This document shows positions 1 to 10,866 of a stretch of DNA of 64,000 bases, one piece after another. The translations under genes and the position numbers were made by a program. Numbering within the stretch: the first letter of the stretch is position 1; each line of letters starts with the position of its first letter. A model generated the notes under the pieces. It ran no database searches and was not told where the DNA came from. It was given only the letters and a program-made list of their open reading frames with translations. Source of the DNA: Leptasterias polaris (lineage: Eukaryota; Echinodermata; Asteroidea; Forcipulatida; Asteriidae); contig JAZGTN010000006.1 in the NCBI GenBank assembly GCA_037783415.1, positions 3,906,001 to 3,970,000 on the forward strand, read 5' to 3'.

Positions 1-667
1 CAACTACATTAAAACAGCCTTGAAGATTTTTCTTTTAAATGAACATTTCACCTTTATTTTCTTAGAGGTTCTGGATTACTGTTCAATTTACTGCTGTTTT
101 CACCTTTTCCTTGCTTTTGCATCATTGGAAGACATCCACAGAGGAGCTTTATTATTAGTGGAGCAAGTGTCATGAGCACTTTTGTGAAGACGTCATCATT
201 ATTATTTTATGAAGTTAGTTCAAAGTCAAGTATCCTTAATTATCATATTTTTAAAAATTACTTTCGATCTGAATACTCACTCATCGTAAAGTTCATACCA
301 GAAGAAAAAAATCAAGTTCAGTTCGAAGTAGTTTCTAAGTCAGGAAAAGAACATTTGAAGACAACCCCCTCAAGTAACCTTTGCCTATAACGATTGCCCA
401 ATTGAAATAAGCACGGACGTCAACGTGCACAGAAATTCCACTAACAACCAGACAAAAGCTGTTTCTTTGGTTTTAGGAAAACGGGACCATCTAAATTTTC
501 ACAACATTTTCAGAATTTAGTTGAATTGTTTGTTGATAAGGATGCCAACGCACATTCTTCCCATTTATGTTAAAGTTGTGACGATCACCATTTTATGAAA
601 CACTCGCATCTAGAACCGATTAACAATTCAAATTTAACATGAAATTTCTCGCAATAACCGGAACAAA
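1..667. other. AT-rich non-coding sequence
   Basis: No gene, RNA or repeat that I can name. The only open frame of note is a 72-codon frame starting at 172 with no recognisable motif, within chance expectation for this composition. It ends where a palindromic MITE begins. Confidence 0.6.
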
Positions 668-901
668 CACTGTAAAAACTGGGGTGTTAAAATTCACACC
701 ATGGGTGCTGTCACATAAAGATACACAAGACAGAATAAAAATTAACATAACAAAGGGTGTTGAAATAACACCAATGTAACTGTGTTGGCAGAAATTTGTG
801 TCATTTTTAACACCCTATGGTGTAAATTTTGATTCTGTTTCCGGTATCTATATAATCACAACACCCATGGTGTCAACTTTAACACCCAAATTTGTGAAGT
901 G
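668..901. mobile_element. Palindromic MITE, copy 1 (234 bp, near complete)
   Basis: The left end reads CACTGTAAAAACTGGGGTGT. The reverse complement of the right end reads CACTTCACAAATTTGGGTGT. Moving inwards both arms continue with TTAAA, ACACCATGGGTG and a GATAC segment, so almost the whole element is self-complementary. The ACACC/GGTGT motif recurs about every 20-40 bp, giving a hairpin with several internal repeats. There is no open reading frame, so it would need transposase supplied in trans. A target-site duplication is not obvious. Related copies lie at 14578-14832 and 5143-5319. The description as a MITE is from structure; the superfamily is not assigned. Confidence 0.8.
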
Positions 902-1228
902 TATGAATAAGTAGTATAAGTTAATACAATTTATAACTGTACCAATTGTTCTCGGAGATATCCATCCCAGGTTCTACTGTCTAAAATACACAGATCTCAT
1001 TTTTATTCAGACGTTAATCGAATCCAATCACAGTCTTTCAAACGTTTGGGAAATCACAATAACCCCATCTTTTCCGAAGACTAGACCATCGAACTTTGAT
1101 TACATATCGACAGGTTGATTTTACGACGTTCTTATCAAACTTATTATGGAAAGACTACAAGTACAACGTTGCATTTGACTGGAAACTAATGGTGTGTATA
1201 GGCCTACTAATTCTTTTATACAATGTCA

Positions 1229-1385
1229 TTTAAAGCCCGCGGACAACATTTGTAACATGCCCAAGACGAGTATCCGCGCCTTATGCGACCCAACATAATA
1301 CATGAAATGACAAACCTGTGAAAGTTTTAACGCAATCAGTCACGAGAGTTACGAGAAAATAGTAACAAATAAAACACAACAAAAT
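1229..1385 (+). mobile_element. Degenerate 5' half of the TTAAAGGCACTG MITE
   Basis: The segment starts TTTAAAGCCCGCGGACAACA and runs through AAGACGAGTATCC and ACAAACCTGTGAAAG. It parallels the full copy at 62779-63602 in order and spacing (terminus, AAGACCAGTATTC, AACAAGCCTGTGAAAA, then GTTGCAAGAAAATGATGAAA). The 3' half is not recognisable here. It is an old, diverged fragment. Confidence 0.5.
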
Positions 1386-1399
1386 TCTTTATATCTGAA

Positions 1400-1640
1400 C
1401 TCGATAGATTAAAACTAAATTATTTTCTAATTTCTTTAAAATATAGCATTCCAAGCAAGAATATTTTAAAGGCAGTTTTCATTATAATTATTTGACTAAT
1501 GTTGCGCACACACTGGGTAAAACTAATTGTTTTACTCATTTCTTAAAAATAAAGCTTTATAAGCAAACATTTCAAGCAAATATATTTCAAAGGCAGTTTT
1601 CGATATATAATTATTTTACTAATTACACACACTGAATTAA
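1400..1640. repeat. Two diverged tandem copies of a 121-bp unit
   Basis: Blocks reading roughly CAAGCAA..ATATTT.AAAGGCAGTTTTC..ATAATTATTT..ACTAAT..CACACACTG occur twice. The shared GGCAGTTTTC lies at 1471 and 1592, a 121-bp period. No open frame and no known element were identified. Confidence 0.6.
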
Positions 1641-1978
1641 TATTGTTATAATAAATGAAAGTCTCATTGTTACATTTCATTATTTTCTTAAGAGCGAGAC
1701 CAACACTTTCACTGAAATGTTCGCTGAGTTATAGAGCACTATAACTTCTCTCACTTAGAAAATTTGCCAAAAATTGATTCTTCCTCGAACTATGTACTTT
1801 ATGCCCTGTGAAATTGTAGTTATTGAAAACATCACTCGTTTGTTATGTGTAGCGCCTTAAAACGGCGTTTATCCGTTATGGAACCTATTTTGTTGTATTA
1901 AATGTCAAGATCAAGATCAAGCCTAAAAATACACCTTTCTATCTGTTTAAATTAATAAATTTGAAAAAATAACGCAAG

Positions 1979-2102
1979 ATATTAAATATAGTGCATAATG
2001 CAGGAGTCTCTATATGCGCAACACAAATCACAAAACAATGAAATTAAATATAGCGTATAATGCAGGAGCCTCTGTATGCGCAACACAAATCACAAAACAA
2101 TG
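1979..2102. repeat. 62-bp tandem duplication
   Basis: Two nearly identical units each contain ATAATGCAGGAG, TATGCGCAACACAAATC and end in CACAAAACAATG (ends at 2040 and 2102, a 62-bp period). They differ by only a few substitutions, which suggests a recent duplication. Confidence 0.85.
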
Positions 2103-2689
2103 AAATTAAATAAATAAAAAGCACTGCCGTTGTGGCTTCTTCGTACATTTTCATCCACGTCCCGTTGTTTAAAAAGTGTCCGGTTAGTATTGTTTATTCT
2201 TGATTTGTTTTTCTGGGTCTCTTCCTGAAGTTACGCCCAAACTTGCCCAGATGTCCAAATAAAAGGCATTTCGGCTTCAGAGAATCAAAAGGGTCGGAAC
2301 TTGCATCTTGTTTAACCTTTTCTTAAGAAAAGATAAAAAAATCATTAGTTTTATTTCTTAATATCAAGGCAATGAACAAGCCCTCTAGAGTTCTAGATCT
2401 CACCTTTAGAAACCCCTACTCTTGTCCATCTTTGGGGGTTCGCTCTTTTATTTAATATTCATCTTTTCATTCTCGCATTATGTATCATCGAAATTTGCAA
2501 GGTAAACTATCCTCGTCTAGAGTTGTTTTGGTAAAATAATCACTAAAGAGGGGGGGGGGGGGGTATTTCTTCAAATCTTAATGATACTTTTCCGTGCAGC
2601 GGCAGGTGATAAGAATTGCTAACACACGTTAAATATCGCAAAACATCATCCCCCTTTTGCGCTAGAAATTTGAACTCTCCATAAGATGG
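2103..2689. other. AT-rich non-coding sequence with a 14-nt G run
   Basis: No gene or known repeat was seen. The one notable item is an uninterrupted run of 14 G at 2550-2563, one of many such homopolymers in the window. Confidence 0.55.
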
Positions 2690-2900
2690 TAAAAAGCTTC
2701 AGTTTATAGATGGCGTCACTGCGGAGTATCGGAGTCTCAAATACCGATGTTCCGACGTCGCCTCGGTTCAACGCTCTCCGCTGTCGGTCATTGCCACTGC
2801 CGGAGTGAAGGTCGACTGGCCGGTAGGACCATGCCCTGCGAAAGAGAGAACCGCGACGTCTGGAGAAGTGAAGGGAGGGCGGGTTCACGTAGTGCTGGGT
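2690..2900. other. GC- and CpG-richer single-copy island
   Basis: An abrupt rise in GC and CpG over about 200 bp in an AT-rich setting. Open frames exist on both strands (77 and 101 codons) but overlap each other and show no domain, so they are best read as a by-product of low stop-codon frequency. Candidate regulatory element by composition only. Confidence 0.3.
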
Positions 2901-3650
2901 GTTATTGAAAGACCCTCTGGTAATAGTAAATACAACAAACGAGGAAAACACATTGGTAAGCGATCGGACATAGGAAGGCCATGTAAGAAGATAAACACAA
3001 TGTACTTTACAGTGTGGATTAAGAATTCATTAATATAGGAGAAACGTTGAAACACCCCAACCCATCCCCTTTATAAATGGAAACGTAAATGACAAGGAAG
3101 GCCACCGCTTAAACACATTTCCATATATCACCTTGTTGATTTGAGTCCTTGGGAGACATAACTTAGAAAGTGCAAATTAATACAGAATCACAACCTCCAA
3201 AAGTCCAATATCTAATTACTACTATCAGCTCTTACATAGTGTGTCACACAGAAGCCGAAATGAGCTTTACAATAAAAGGCAACTTGACAACACTAAAGAT
3301 GCAATTATACAAACAGGTAACTTTTTAGGTGTCAGTTTCAGTTTGAGCAGTTTTAAATGTGGTGTGGGAATTAGTTCCAAAGAGAAAGTGATGAATGCAT
3401 GAAGGACTGATGTCCGTAAGGCTCAGTGCAGCAATGTTGAGCTAGAACGGAGGTTGCGTGGTTGTTGATATAATTATTAGGATTTCCCACCTCTTTTTTT
3501 TACATAATCTAAATTATTTTAAATCTATCATGCTATCTTCATTTTAGTTGTACCTAAAAGTTCATAAAAACTTTGTATTAATTTCGGTTCAGAGCATGCT
3601 TTTTTAGGATTACCGTAGACGAAACTTTGATCTTTTTGATCAAGGTGTTT
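2901..3650. other. Non-coding sequence
   Basis: I see nothing that can be named here: no RNA gene, repeat array or plausible exon. Confidence 0.5.
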
Positions 3651-3790
3651 TATTTATATATTTATTTATTTGTTTGTTAATTTATTTATTTATTTATTTA
3701 TTTTATTTCACGGGCAGTCCTTAAAAAAGTACAGTCAAAATTGCATTTAAAAAAGAAAGAAGACAACATAAATTATAAGCAATAAAACAT
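3651..3790 (-). repeat. (TTTA)n tract next to a probable retroelement 3' end
   Basis: A TTTA/TTTG repeat at about 3651-3709 leads directly into TTTCACGGGCAGTCC and an A-rich stretch. A simple-repeat tail joined to an A-rich 3' UTR-like region is typical of non-LTR retrotransposon 3' ends read on the minus strand. No coding portion remains. The simple repeat is certain; the retroelement reading is an inference. Confidence 0.4.
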
Positions 3791-4092
3791 ACAGATGAAG
3801 ACTGCCGGTAAATGAAGCAACTGGAGCCTGATGGATTGGCAAAAGAAATAGAGTTTCTGTCAAGAGGCTGTCCTCTCCAGCTGGTTCCAAGAAGAAAAGT
3901 TATTTACAAGAATATTTACACCTTTTGGAATCAAGGTGTTCACTGTGGTAGATTTTCCTCATTTCATTCTCAGTGTGACGTTAGTAAAAACCCTAACTCC
4001 GACAATGATCGTCCATCAAAATGAAATGTATAGACAACTTGCATAAAGACAATTGCAAGTCACGTAATCTTCATGGTTGCATTTCATTACCG

Positions 4093-4120
4093 ATTTATTT
4101 ATTTATTTATTTATTTATTT
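4093..4120. repeat. (ATTT)n microsatellite
   Basis: Seven ATTT units in an uninterrupted run. Confidence 0.9.
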
Positions 4121-4339
4121 GATTTTTGAGGGTGTCGTATAGGTTAGGAAATAAAGATCATTATGGTTTTGTTTCGGTTACCTAATGAAAATGTATGTCA
4201 GCGGGAGAAGGATAAATTCTATCTCCAATTTACGCAGCCGAAATTGAAAGTGGCGAAATTCAAATATTGTAAAAGTATTTCACCGTATGTACATTAAACA
4301 CCTCTCCATAAAGACATAAGTAGTAATTACGCGGTACTT

Positions 4340-4930
4340 AAACACTTGAGCGCTCCACTCGGATGAAAACTTATAATCTCTCCCGCGTGTGTCTGCGTCT
4401 TATGTTGAGCATTGAGAGAGACAGACTTGTAAGGCGGTCATTGCTACGGAAGAGTCTTCGGTCTTCAGTTCCCCCCCATTCGTCAAGGAAACCAACATCA
4501 GTATTGATCGGCTCCTCCAATCGCCCCACAAAATCGTTTCTCTCTTGTGACGGCGTGCCGTGCCTGGCATGCCGGGGATGAACGTTTTTACGGACGGGTG
4601 AGAAGTGTGGGACAGCCAGAATGTCCTTCCGGTGCCTCTTCACCGGGCATTGCCCCACAGACCCCGGGGGGCTTCCAGATATACTGACCCTGACTCTACG
4701 GCTCCCTCGATTTATAGCAAAGCAAAGCCCTTTCGTTCAATGTCATCAATAACAAGGTGTAGAGAAAAATAATGGCAAGCGACGGGCTGGAGTTGTCGTC
4801 TCGGCCATGCCAGCCGAGGCAAGGGATGACGGACCGTCCAAGCAATCATGTGGTGATGAATGAAAACTCTAGCCGAATGACTGTTGTTGACCATCGGGAA
4901 CTGCGACAAAAGTTGCCCTTTGGGTGTGTG
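4340..4930. other. GC-rich island, candidate cis-regulatory DNA
   Basis: About 590 bp of single-copy, CpG-containing sequence with a CCCCCCC run near 4471 and TGGCATGCCGGGG near 4565. Overlapping open frames on both strands (60-95 codons) lack motifs and contradict one another. No splice sites flank a consistent frame, so I do not call an exon. Confidence 0.3.
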
Positions 4931-5142
4931 TTTTATGAATTACCGCTCAAGTAAAATAACAAACTAAAATAGCCAAAACATATAATAAAACCTGGAAAAA
5001 TATAAAACCAATGTTTCACTCTTTCGTTTTTCGACAAACCAACCTCTGAAAAGGTTTAAAATTGAAAAGGGAAATGATAAAATGTTGTTTTCATACAAAG
5101 CTTCAAAACTTCAGAAACTTTTCTCAAAACAACGCAACATTT

Positions 5143-5319
5143 GTGTTGGGAGAAATAAGTTTGAGTTTAACATCCTATGATATAAGTTTGAGTTTAACAT
5201 CCTATGATATAAGTTTTAGTTTAACATCCTATGATATAAATTTTGATTATTTTTGTTGGTATATCTATAGTATGACAACACACATGGTGTCATTTTTACA
5301 CCTTGGTTTTTGGGCAGTG
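5143..5319. mobile_element. Palindromic MITE, partial copy 3 (right half)
   Basis: From TGTGTTGG through GGTATATCTATAGTATGACA, CACATGGTGTCATTTTTACA to GGCAGTG, the segment follows the right half of the copy at 668-901. The left arm is missing. The middle carries three 27-bp tandem units (5160-5186, 5187-5213, 5214-5240), each containing AGTTTAACATCCTATGATAT. The triplication also creates a repetitive 93-codon open frame that should not be read as a gene. Confidence 0.7.
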
Positions 5320-6169
5320 TTTATGGTCATCGGGGGCACTTGAGTCCACCCTCCAACTTTTCCGTTATAGGCCTAATAGCAATATTCCAGCCGAAGTTAC
5401 CTTATTTGTGCGCATTTTTTATAGTCAAATAATGGTCATTTGAAATAAAATAACATGATGTGTAGAAAACGTAATGATTTGCATAGGATATGAATACATT
5501 TAATTTTACTTTGCATTATTTATTTCTGACATTGGGAGGGGCATTCGATAAATACTAAAGCGTCTACCGAAATCCATTGTTTTTTCTGCTCCTCGGAAAA
5601 TTGTATCTAGATAGACAGTGCATTATAAATATCATTTTTTTAATCATTATTTATTATTAATAGAGCAATGAAACTACTGTCCAATGCCTCGTTTGATGTA
5701 TAAATATATATAGAAAAGTGTGGAAAATAAATTTTCTCAAAGGATGCAGAAGGAAATTCAGAAAAGTTTATCTTAAAAGAAAAGGTGATTACAATTTTTA
5801 ATTGCCTTTTCTAGTTGCCTTTTTTTTATATTGATGGATGGATGTGTCTTCTCATTTTGTCACAAATAGAATTGTCTTGTCTCTGGCTTGCTTACGAATG
5901 TAGTCATATTTTTTGTTTTGTTTTAGTTTTAACGGATGTTTGTTTACAATTTAAAGCAACCGGTAGTTATTTTTTTTTTGGCCATGCAATACTTTTAGGT
6001 TTTTTATATTTCGATGGTAGAGGTGTTATTGGGCCTTACACATCTATGACGACAGGGTTTTATTTACCTTTGTCCTGACCTGGACAATTGTAAAATGTAA
6101 GGATGTGTTTTAGTGACCGAAGATTTACAATAAATAAACAATTACTGTTTCACCGCCACCTCGTTTTGA
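5320..6169. other. T-rich non-coding sequence
   Basis: Low-complexity T-rich stretches and an 87-codon open frame from 5815 rich in F, L and Y, which is what T-rich DNA encodes by chance. Nothing else is identifiable. Confidence 0.5.
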
Positions 6170-6600
6170 TTACGCCACAATAACTCTCTGCTTAATTATC
6201 GGAGTCAAGAGATTTTAATTGCACAAAGGGACACGACGGTGGTTTGTCTCCCCCTTCTTCCTTGAACCGGTCATATACCCAATCAATTGCGACACTGCGA
6301 CTGGCAAGAATATTTGCGTAGACAGACAAGGACCTGAATTCTGTGACGTGTCAAAGGTCAAATCAGGCCCCTGAGAACCATAATCTTGAAATCGCGGCTG
6401 TTGGTTTGGCGAAGTGGAGCCCCGGTCATTGCACCCGATTTATTCATAATTTTTCCCCTAGGAGGACGAAGGATTTCGGCGCGGCGTAGTCATGCGAGCC
6501 TTTACCGTCTTACGATTAACAAGACTTTCGTATACGTGACTCGAGCGGGACTTTGGCACATTACCAAGAACAAGTAAGCCGTCCAGAAATACTTGATTTA
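6170..6600. promoter_or_regulatory. Candidate cis-regulatory island
   Basis: Single-copy sequence of raised GC with recognisable factor-site-like motifs: TGACGTGTCAAAGGTCAAAT near 6341 (CRE-like plus a nuclear-receptor half-site AAGGTCA), homeodomain-like TTTATTCATAATTTT near 6439, and TACGATTAACAAG. Such clustering is typical of enhancers, but each motif alone is expected by chance. No exon was identified. Confidence 0.3.
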
Positions 6601-6779
6601 AATGTATTGAACGATGTTCTTGAAGGCAACCCTTAACAGTAAATTAAATCTCTAAGTCTACTTGTTGTTTTCACAATGTAAGATTATTCAATGAAGTTTT
6701 ACTGACTTTTTATTCACCCCTTCAGCTTCAAGGCCGATTAGATTTTGTATTTTATGATTACATTTTTGCGACAGATGCT

Positions 6780-7140
6780 AATACTAATAGTCCGAGGAAT
6801 GCGCCTAAGTTTGGGCCGCATGCCCACCGGCGGATTGGCGCACAGGGTTCGGGTATCTTCAGCGGGCGTCGTACCCTTGAGATTGAGGGGAGAAACGTAG
6901 GGGTACCGGGTCACCTCACGGATGACCCTAAAGAAACACGCCCGTTATCGTCTTATCTACTAGTACTGCCATTACCGAATCAGCAAGTAACCGTTGAATA
7001 TTGTGCGGTCTGGCATCCTACTCGCAGCGTAGTGATTATTATCACTACCAGGCCGAGGGGTCATCTTGTATGCTGAAGTTGGGGAAAATCATGGCGGGTG
7101 ACAATTATTTCTACCTCCTTGGGAAAACATCGTACACAGT
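6780..7140. promoter_or_regulatory. GC-rich island with an inverted GGGTCA pair
   Basis: A CpG-rich block containing GCCCACCGGCGGATTGGCGC and, at 6908-6928, GGGTCA and TGACCC in inverted orientation with a 9-bp spacer. GGGTCA fits the nuclear-receptor half-site RGGTCA; a 9-bp inverted spacing is not a standard response element. Candidate regulatory DNA by composition. Confidence 0.3.
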
Positions 7141-8009
7141 GCCGTTATCTGTCAATCAAAGTGTAATTAACAAGAACTTGAGACTGTTCAGTTTGTAGGT
7201 TACACTGAAATGTCGAAAATGAGGATTTTGTTGCGTGTTGAAGTAAAAACAACATTTTATTATTATTATCCATATTTACAAGGAATTGCGTAGGCTTATT
7301 TTCACAAAATGTATCCTGTACACATTTCCCTAACAAAGATGAACATTCCTTGACCAATGAACAAGATATAATTAATTAAGGGTGGAGGGGGCTGGGAATA
7401 TGAGAGTAAGAGCAACTCGGTTCATCTTGGGATACGACAAAGGATGGCTAGGCTATATAACTGTTGCAAGCGCGTTCTTCACCGGTAAACAATGATTTAG
7501 AACGTGGACTCTGGAGTGGTTCTTGAATTCGGCCATTTATTGAGCCTGAAGTTTACCTTGTTGTTTAACCCAAACTTTACGATCTGCTGGAAATGAAATG
7601 AATAAGCAATGTTCCCGGCTCTGTGATTCCAAAGAAGTCACTTTTAAAAACCCATTGAGCAGTTTGGCCTGCACTGACGGCAGGAAGACGCAACAGGGAA
7701 ACACTTTTGTTGTTGTTTTACCTTACAAGTTTTCTACTCAAGGTTAAAACCTGCGCATTTTTCTTAGTCTTCAAAATCTAGATGTCGTCATCATCACTTT
7801 GGTTTCACACTGGTTGTGGACGGTTAAATACACGCGGACAACTGAATTATAAAACCTCGTCCCCAAGTAATGAAGAGTATCCTAAGCATACACAAGTAAA
7901 ATAGCGAAAGTAATTATCTTGATGATTAAAAAGAAAAAAAAATCTTTTGTTGAGATGAAAAAACCCCAATTGAAGGAGGTAAATGAAATTGGAAAATTTC
8001 AAAAAGCCC
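7141..8009. other. Non-coding sequence
   Basis: Contains only short, motif-free open frames. No repeat family or RNA gene was recognised. Confidence 0.5.
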
Positions 8010-8170
8010 AAAGGAGCAGCGTCAAGGCAATTACGGCCAGGAGTTACTGACCGGCGCGCGGTGCGGTGGGCCCGGGCGACACGACGGTGGGAGCTCGGGT
8101 TGATACCGTGGCCGGGCCTTGCCGCTTTAATGGCCCATTGGGGACGGTTGGAAAATCTCCAAGAATTTGC
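8010..8170. other. Short GC-rich island
   Basis: About 160 bp with GGCGCGCGGTGCGGTGGGCC and GGGAGCTCGGG in otherwise AT-rich DNA. Frames are open on both strands through it (66 and 123 codons), which argues for composition rather than coding. Candidate regulatory element. Confidence 0.3.
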
Positions 8171-8898
8171 GATAGTGTGCTGAATGTGGGCAGGAAAATG
8201 ATTCAATTTCAGATTCATGATTGACCAAAATATATATATATATATTTTTTTTGAAAAACAAAAGGTATCAAATTATGGTATTTCAGGCCAGGGCAGTAAA
8301 TAATTTGAATGTTATTGTCAATGATGTTTGAGAGGTCAATGTTATTGAAAAAGTATGCATTTTAGCCTTCGAGAAAAAAGACTCTGCTATAGGGTCGCAA
8401 CCTCAGGCAATGAAACAATTTTTGTTGCATTGATACCATAGGTCCTTTTGGTGAGTGAGCAGTTTGCAACAGCTAATTCTATTTTCTCATGAAAAAGAAA
8501 ACGACACAAAGATCAGATCTTAACTATTGATTCTCGTGCTTAATGCAAAGACAAGATTTGAATAATTAAATATTTGCACCAAAATACTGTTATTTCAACC
8601 AAAAATGTCCTATATTAGTCTTCTTGTATTCCTTTACGAATTCAATCTGAAATATGAATTAAAGTTTATTTTTAATTTGTATGGGTTCTTTTGTTTCTTC
8701 CCATGTAACCTCCACCGAACTTCGGTTTTTCTTTTAAAGTTTAGCTTCTTGTTTTGTTTTGTAAAACTCCTTGGAATGCTTGCCGAGTTCACAACAATCT
8801 TCAATTGTGGGAAACGGTAACATTAAATATCAGTCTGAACTTGCACTTGCTCACATTTCAACAACGCGAAGTAAACACCGGGACCCCATTTTCTGTCT
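8171..8898. other. AT-rich sequence with (TA)n and a possible dispersed repeat
   Basis: A (TA)n run lies at 8230-8246. The stretch at about 8375-8405, AAGACTCTGCTATAGGGTCG followed by CAACCTCAGGC, resembles a motif I associate with dispersed echinoderm repeats; this is from memory and weak. No gene. Confidence 0.35.
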
Positions 8899-8919
8899 CC
8901 CCCCCCCCCCCCCCCCCCC
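8899..8919. repeat. 21-nt C homopolymer
   Basis: Uninterrupted run of 21 C on the plus strand, the longest homopolymer of its kind in the window. Confidence 0.95.
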
Positions 8920-9755
8920 TGTCAACTTTTCAAGGTGTGTGTGGAATTAGTCTCAGATTTCGTGTGTTTAGACACCGGTAACCATACGGTGTACCCTTGT
9001 TGGAGCGTCAATTGACGGGCTCAATCTTCAGGCCGTCTTGTTTTGGTGCTGCGCCCCTTAACCAAACCCTCATCAACCCGTGTTGATACACACTACGGAG
9101 CCCCGTGTGTAGTAATCAGTAACTGGTAGAAGAGTGTCCGTTGGGATCCAGTAATGTCTACGACCGATTCATGTTTGACAGGGGCCATCGAAACACCCTC
9201 CTAAAAATCCAACAAGAAATGTCAATTCAATAGTAAAACGCAAATAAATAACCACTCGTTAAAAGAATTATGTATCAGTGTTTAATAACAAATAAATGAA
9301 CAGATTAAAATAAAAGCAATACACTTAATTACATTAAAAACAAAATACATGTCTACGTACCTTGCTCAAATTTTTTCTTTAAAACACTGCTTTTATATCT
9401 TTTTAAAATTGTAAAAATGTTTTTATATAAAAATGCATTAAAAATACCAACACTTTTTGTTGGTGTTTTTTTTACAATATTCTTTCTCTGTTCCATTTTT
9501 GTTTTAAAACTGGGTATGGCCTTTTACATAGTGATTTAGTTCGCGTTTGGGCAAGTCCTAGGCAGCTGTTTGTTTTTAGTATTTCAAAATATTCTTTTTG
9601 CTTTTGTAATTCTTGGTGTGATTGAAAGTCCTGTATGTATTTTTTTAAAGCCTATATAAATAATAATGAAAACAAAAATAAATAAATGAATAAATCAATA
9701 AATGAATAAATAAAAAAATAAAACAAAACCCACACAAAACCCACAAATCAATAGG
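8920..9755. other. AT-rich non-coding sequence
   Basis: Contains a small palindrome GTCAATTGAC near 9007, a stretch rich in A and AAAT repeats at about 9655-9735, and no plausible gene. Confidence 0.5.
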
Positions 9756-9945
9756 AATGAAAGAAAAACATCCTTGTTGCTTTCAGATACCTGAGAAAAG
9801 TTTCGTGAGCTTTCTCAAATTAATTTGTTTTGGGTGAAAATTTCTTCTTTCTCTAAAACTACATCATTTCAAAGGATGACGTTTCTAAAAGTGTTTTATA
9901 ATATCTCCAGTGCTCTTTACTAAGTAAATTTGTATGGTCACCAAA
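9756..9945 (+). mobile_element. 3' half of the TTAAAGGCACTG MITE
   Basis: The order of motifs AATGAAAGAAAAACATCC, TTGCTTTCAGATACCTGAG, TTTCTCTAAAACTACATCAT, GTGTTTTATAATATC and TTTACTAAGTAA matches the right half of the element at 62779-63602 (AATGATGAAAGAAAAAACAC, GTGCTTTCAGATATGAATA, TTTCTCAAAAACTACGTTAC, TGTTTTATACTATCA, GTTACCAAGTAA). The terminal repeat is eroded. A diverged, non-autonomous copy. Confidence 0.65.
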
Positions 9946-10695
9946 AGTAAACACAAACTATCACAGAAGATTAAAACTGACACTCGTCGAACAGATGAAA
10001 AGACAAAAATCACAGGTTTTGTGTTAACATTAAAATAAAAACCTTTGTGTATTTTTCCCCGCAAAACTTTAAAAATTAAGCTGGGGAACAAATCTCCAGG
10101 AATCCTTGTCGATAGTTGTTTTGGATATTCGAGTGAAAACCTTCATAGTTTATTGTTCCTGCAACCTTCTGGTAGGAATAGGTTAACATAATTTAGCTAG
10201 TTAGAAAATTTTGTTTCTGAAATTAATTATTGTCTATTTTGAATCCACCATATCCAAGACATGTAATGCATTGATGCATGATACGACAAATCAGTTCAAA
10301 ACAAAATGCGTCTGTTAGTGTTAGAACGACATTATGCAAATGAAGTGAACATTTTTCGAGGAGGTCTATCTTTGGTGCCTGTCACGTGACTGACGGTGCG
10401 GTTGTCGATTGAGGCATATTTGTTCCGAAATCATTTCCCGATGTAACAAAAACGTCAACTTGAATATTTGATGTCCAAATGACGTCTGACAGATCGCGAG
10501 CTCCTCCTGTGAGTAATGCATCGTTAGCGCACAAATAGGGAAGTCACCAATTTGGAGTTCGTGCAAAATCCCAAATACATTCTCAAGAAAATGTCTCTGT
10601 TAATTAGATCGGCAATGATTTGTAGAACTATATCATCGTGATGTGAAACATTTTGATTTGCTTTATTTGTGCGAGTAAGTCATCGAATGTCTTCA
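9946..10695. other. Non-coding sequence
   Basis: Holds one perfect palindromic E-box (separate entry at 10381) and no gene. Confidence 0.5.
10381..10390. promoter_or_regulatory. Perfect palindromic E-box GTCACGTGAC
   Basis: The 10-mer equals the consensus bound by MiT/TFE and USF-type bHLH-zip factors. An isolated site in non-coding DNA; activity is unproven. Confidence 0.3.
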
Positions 10696-10866
10696 TTTAA
10701 TTTTGGTGGGGTGAGGGTAGGGGTAAAGGTGGAGGTGGGGATAGGGGTAGAAGTGGTGGTGGGGATAGGGAATGGGGTAAGTTAGGGGTGGGGGTAGGGT
10801 TTAAGGGTAGGGATAGGATTGGGGAAAGAAGTGGGGTGGGGTAGGGGTGAGATGATGGGGGTGGTA
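10696..10866 (+). repeat. C-free, G-quadruplex-prone degenerate minisatellite
   Basis: For 171 bp the plus strand contains no C at all. It carries 18 runs of three or more G, spaced mostly by TA, T, TGA or AA, in degenerate units like GTAGGGGT and GGGATA. The density exceeds the four-run minimum for an intramolecular G4 several times over. It is probably a decayed (GGGGTA)-like minisatellite. There is no coding potential. Confidence 0.85.
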
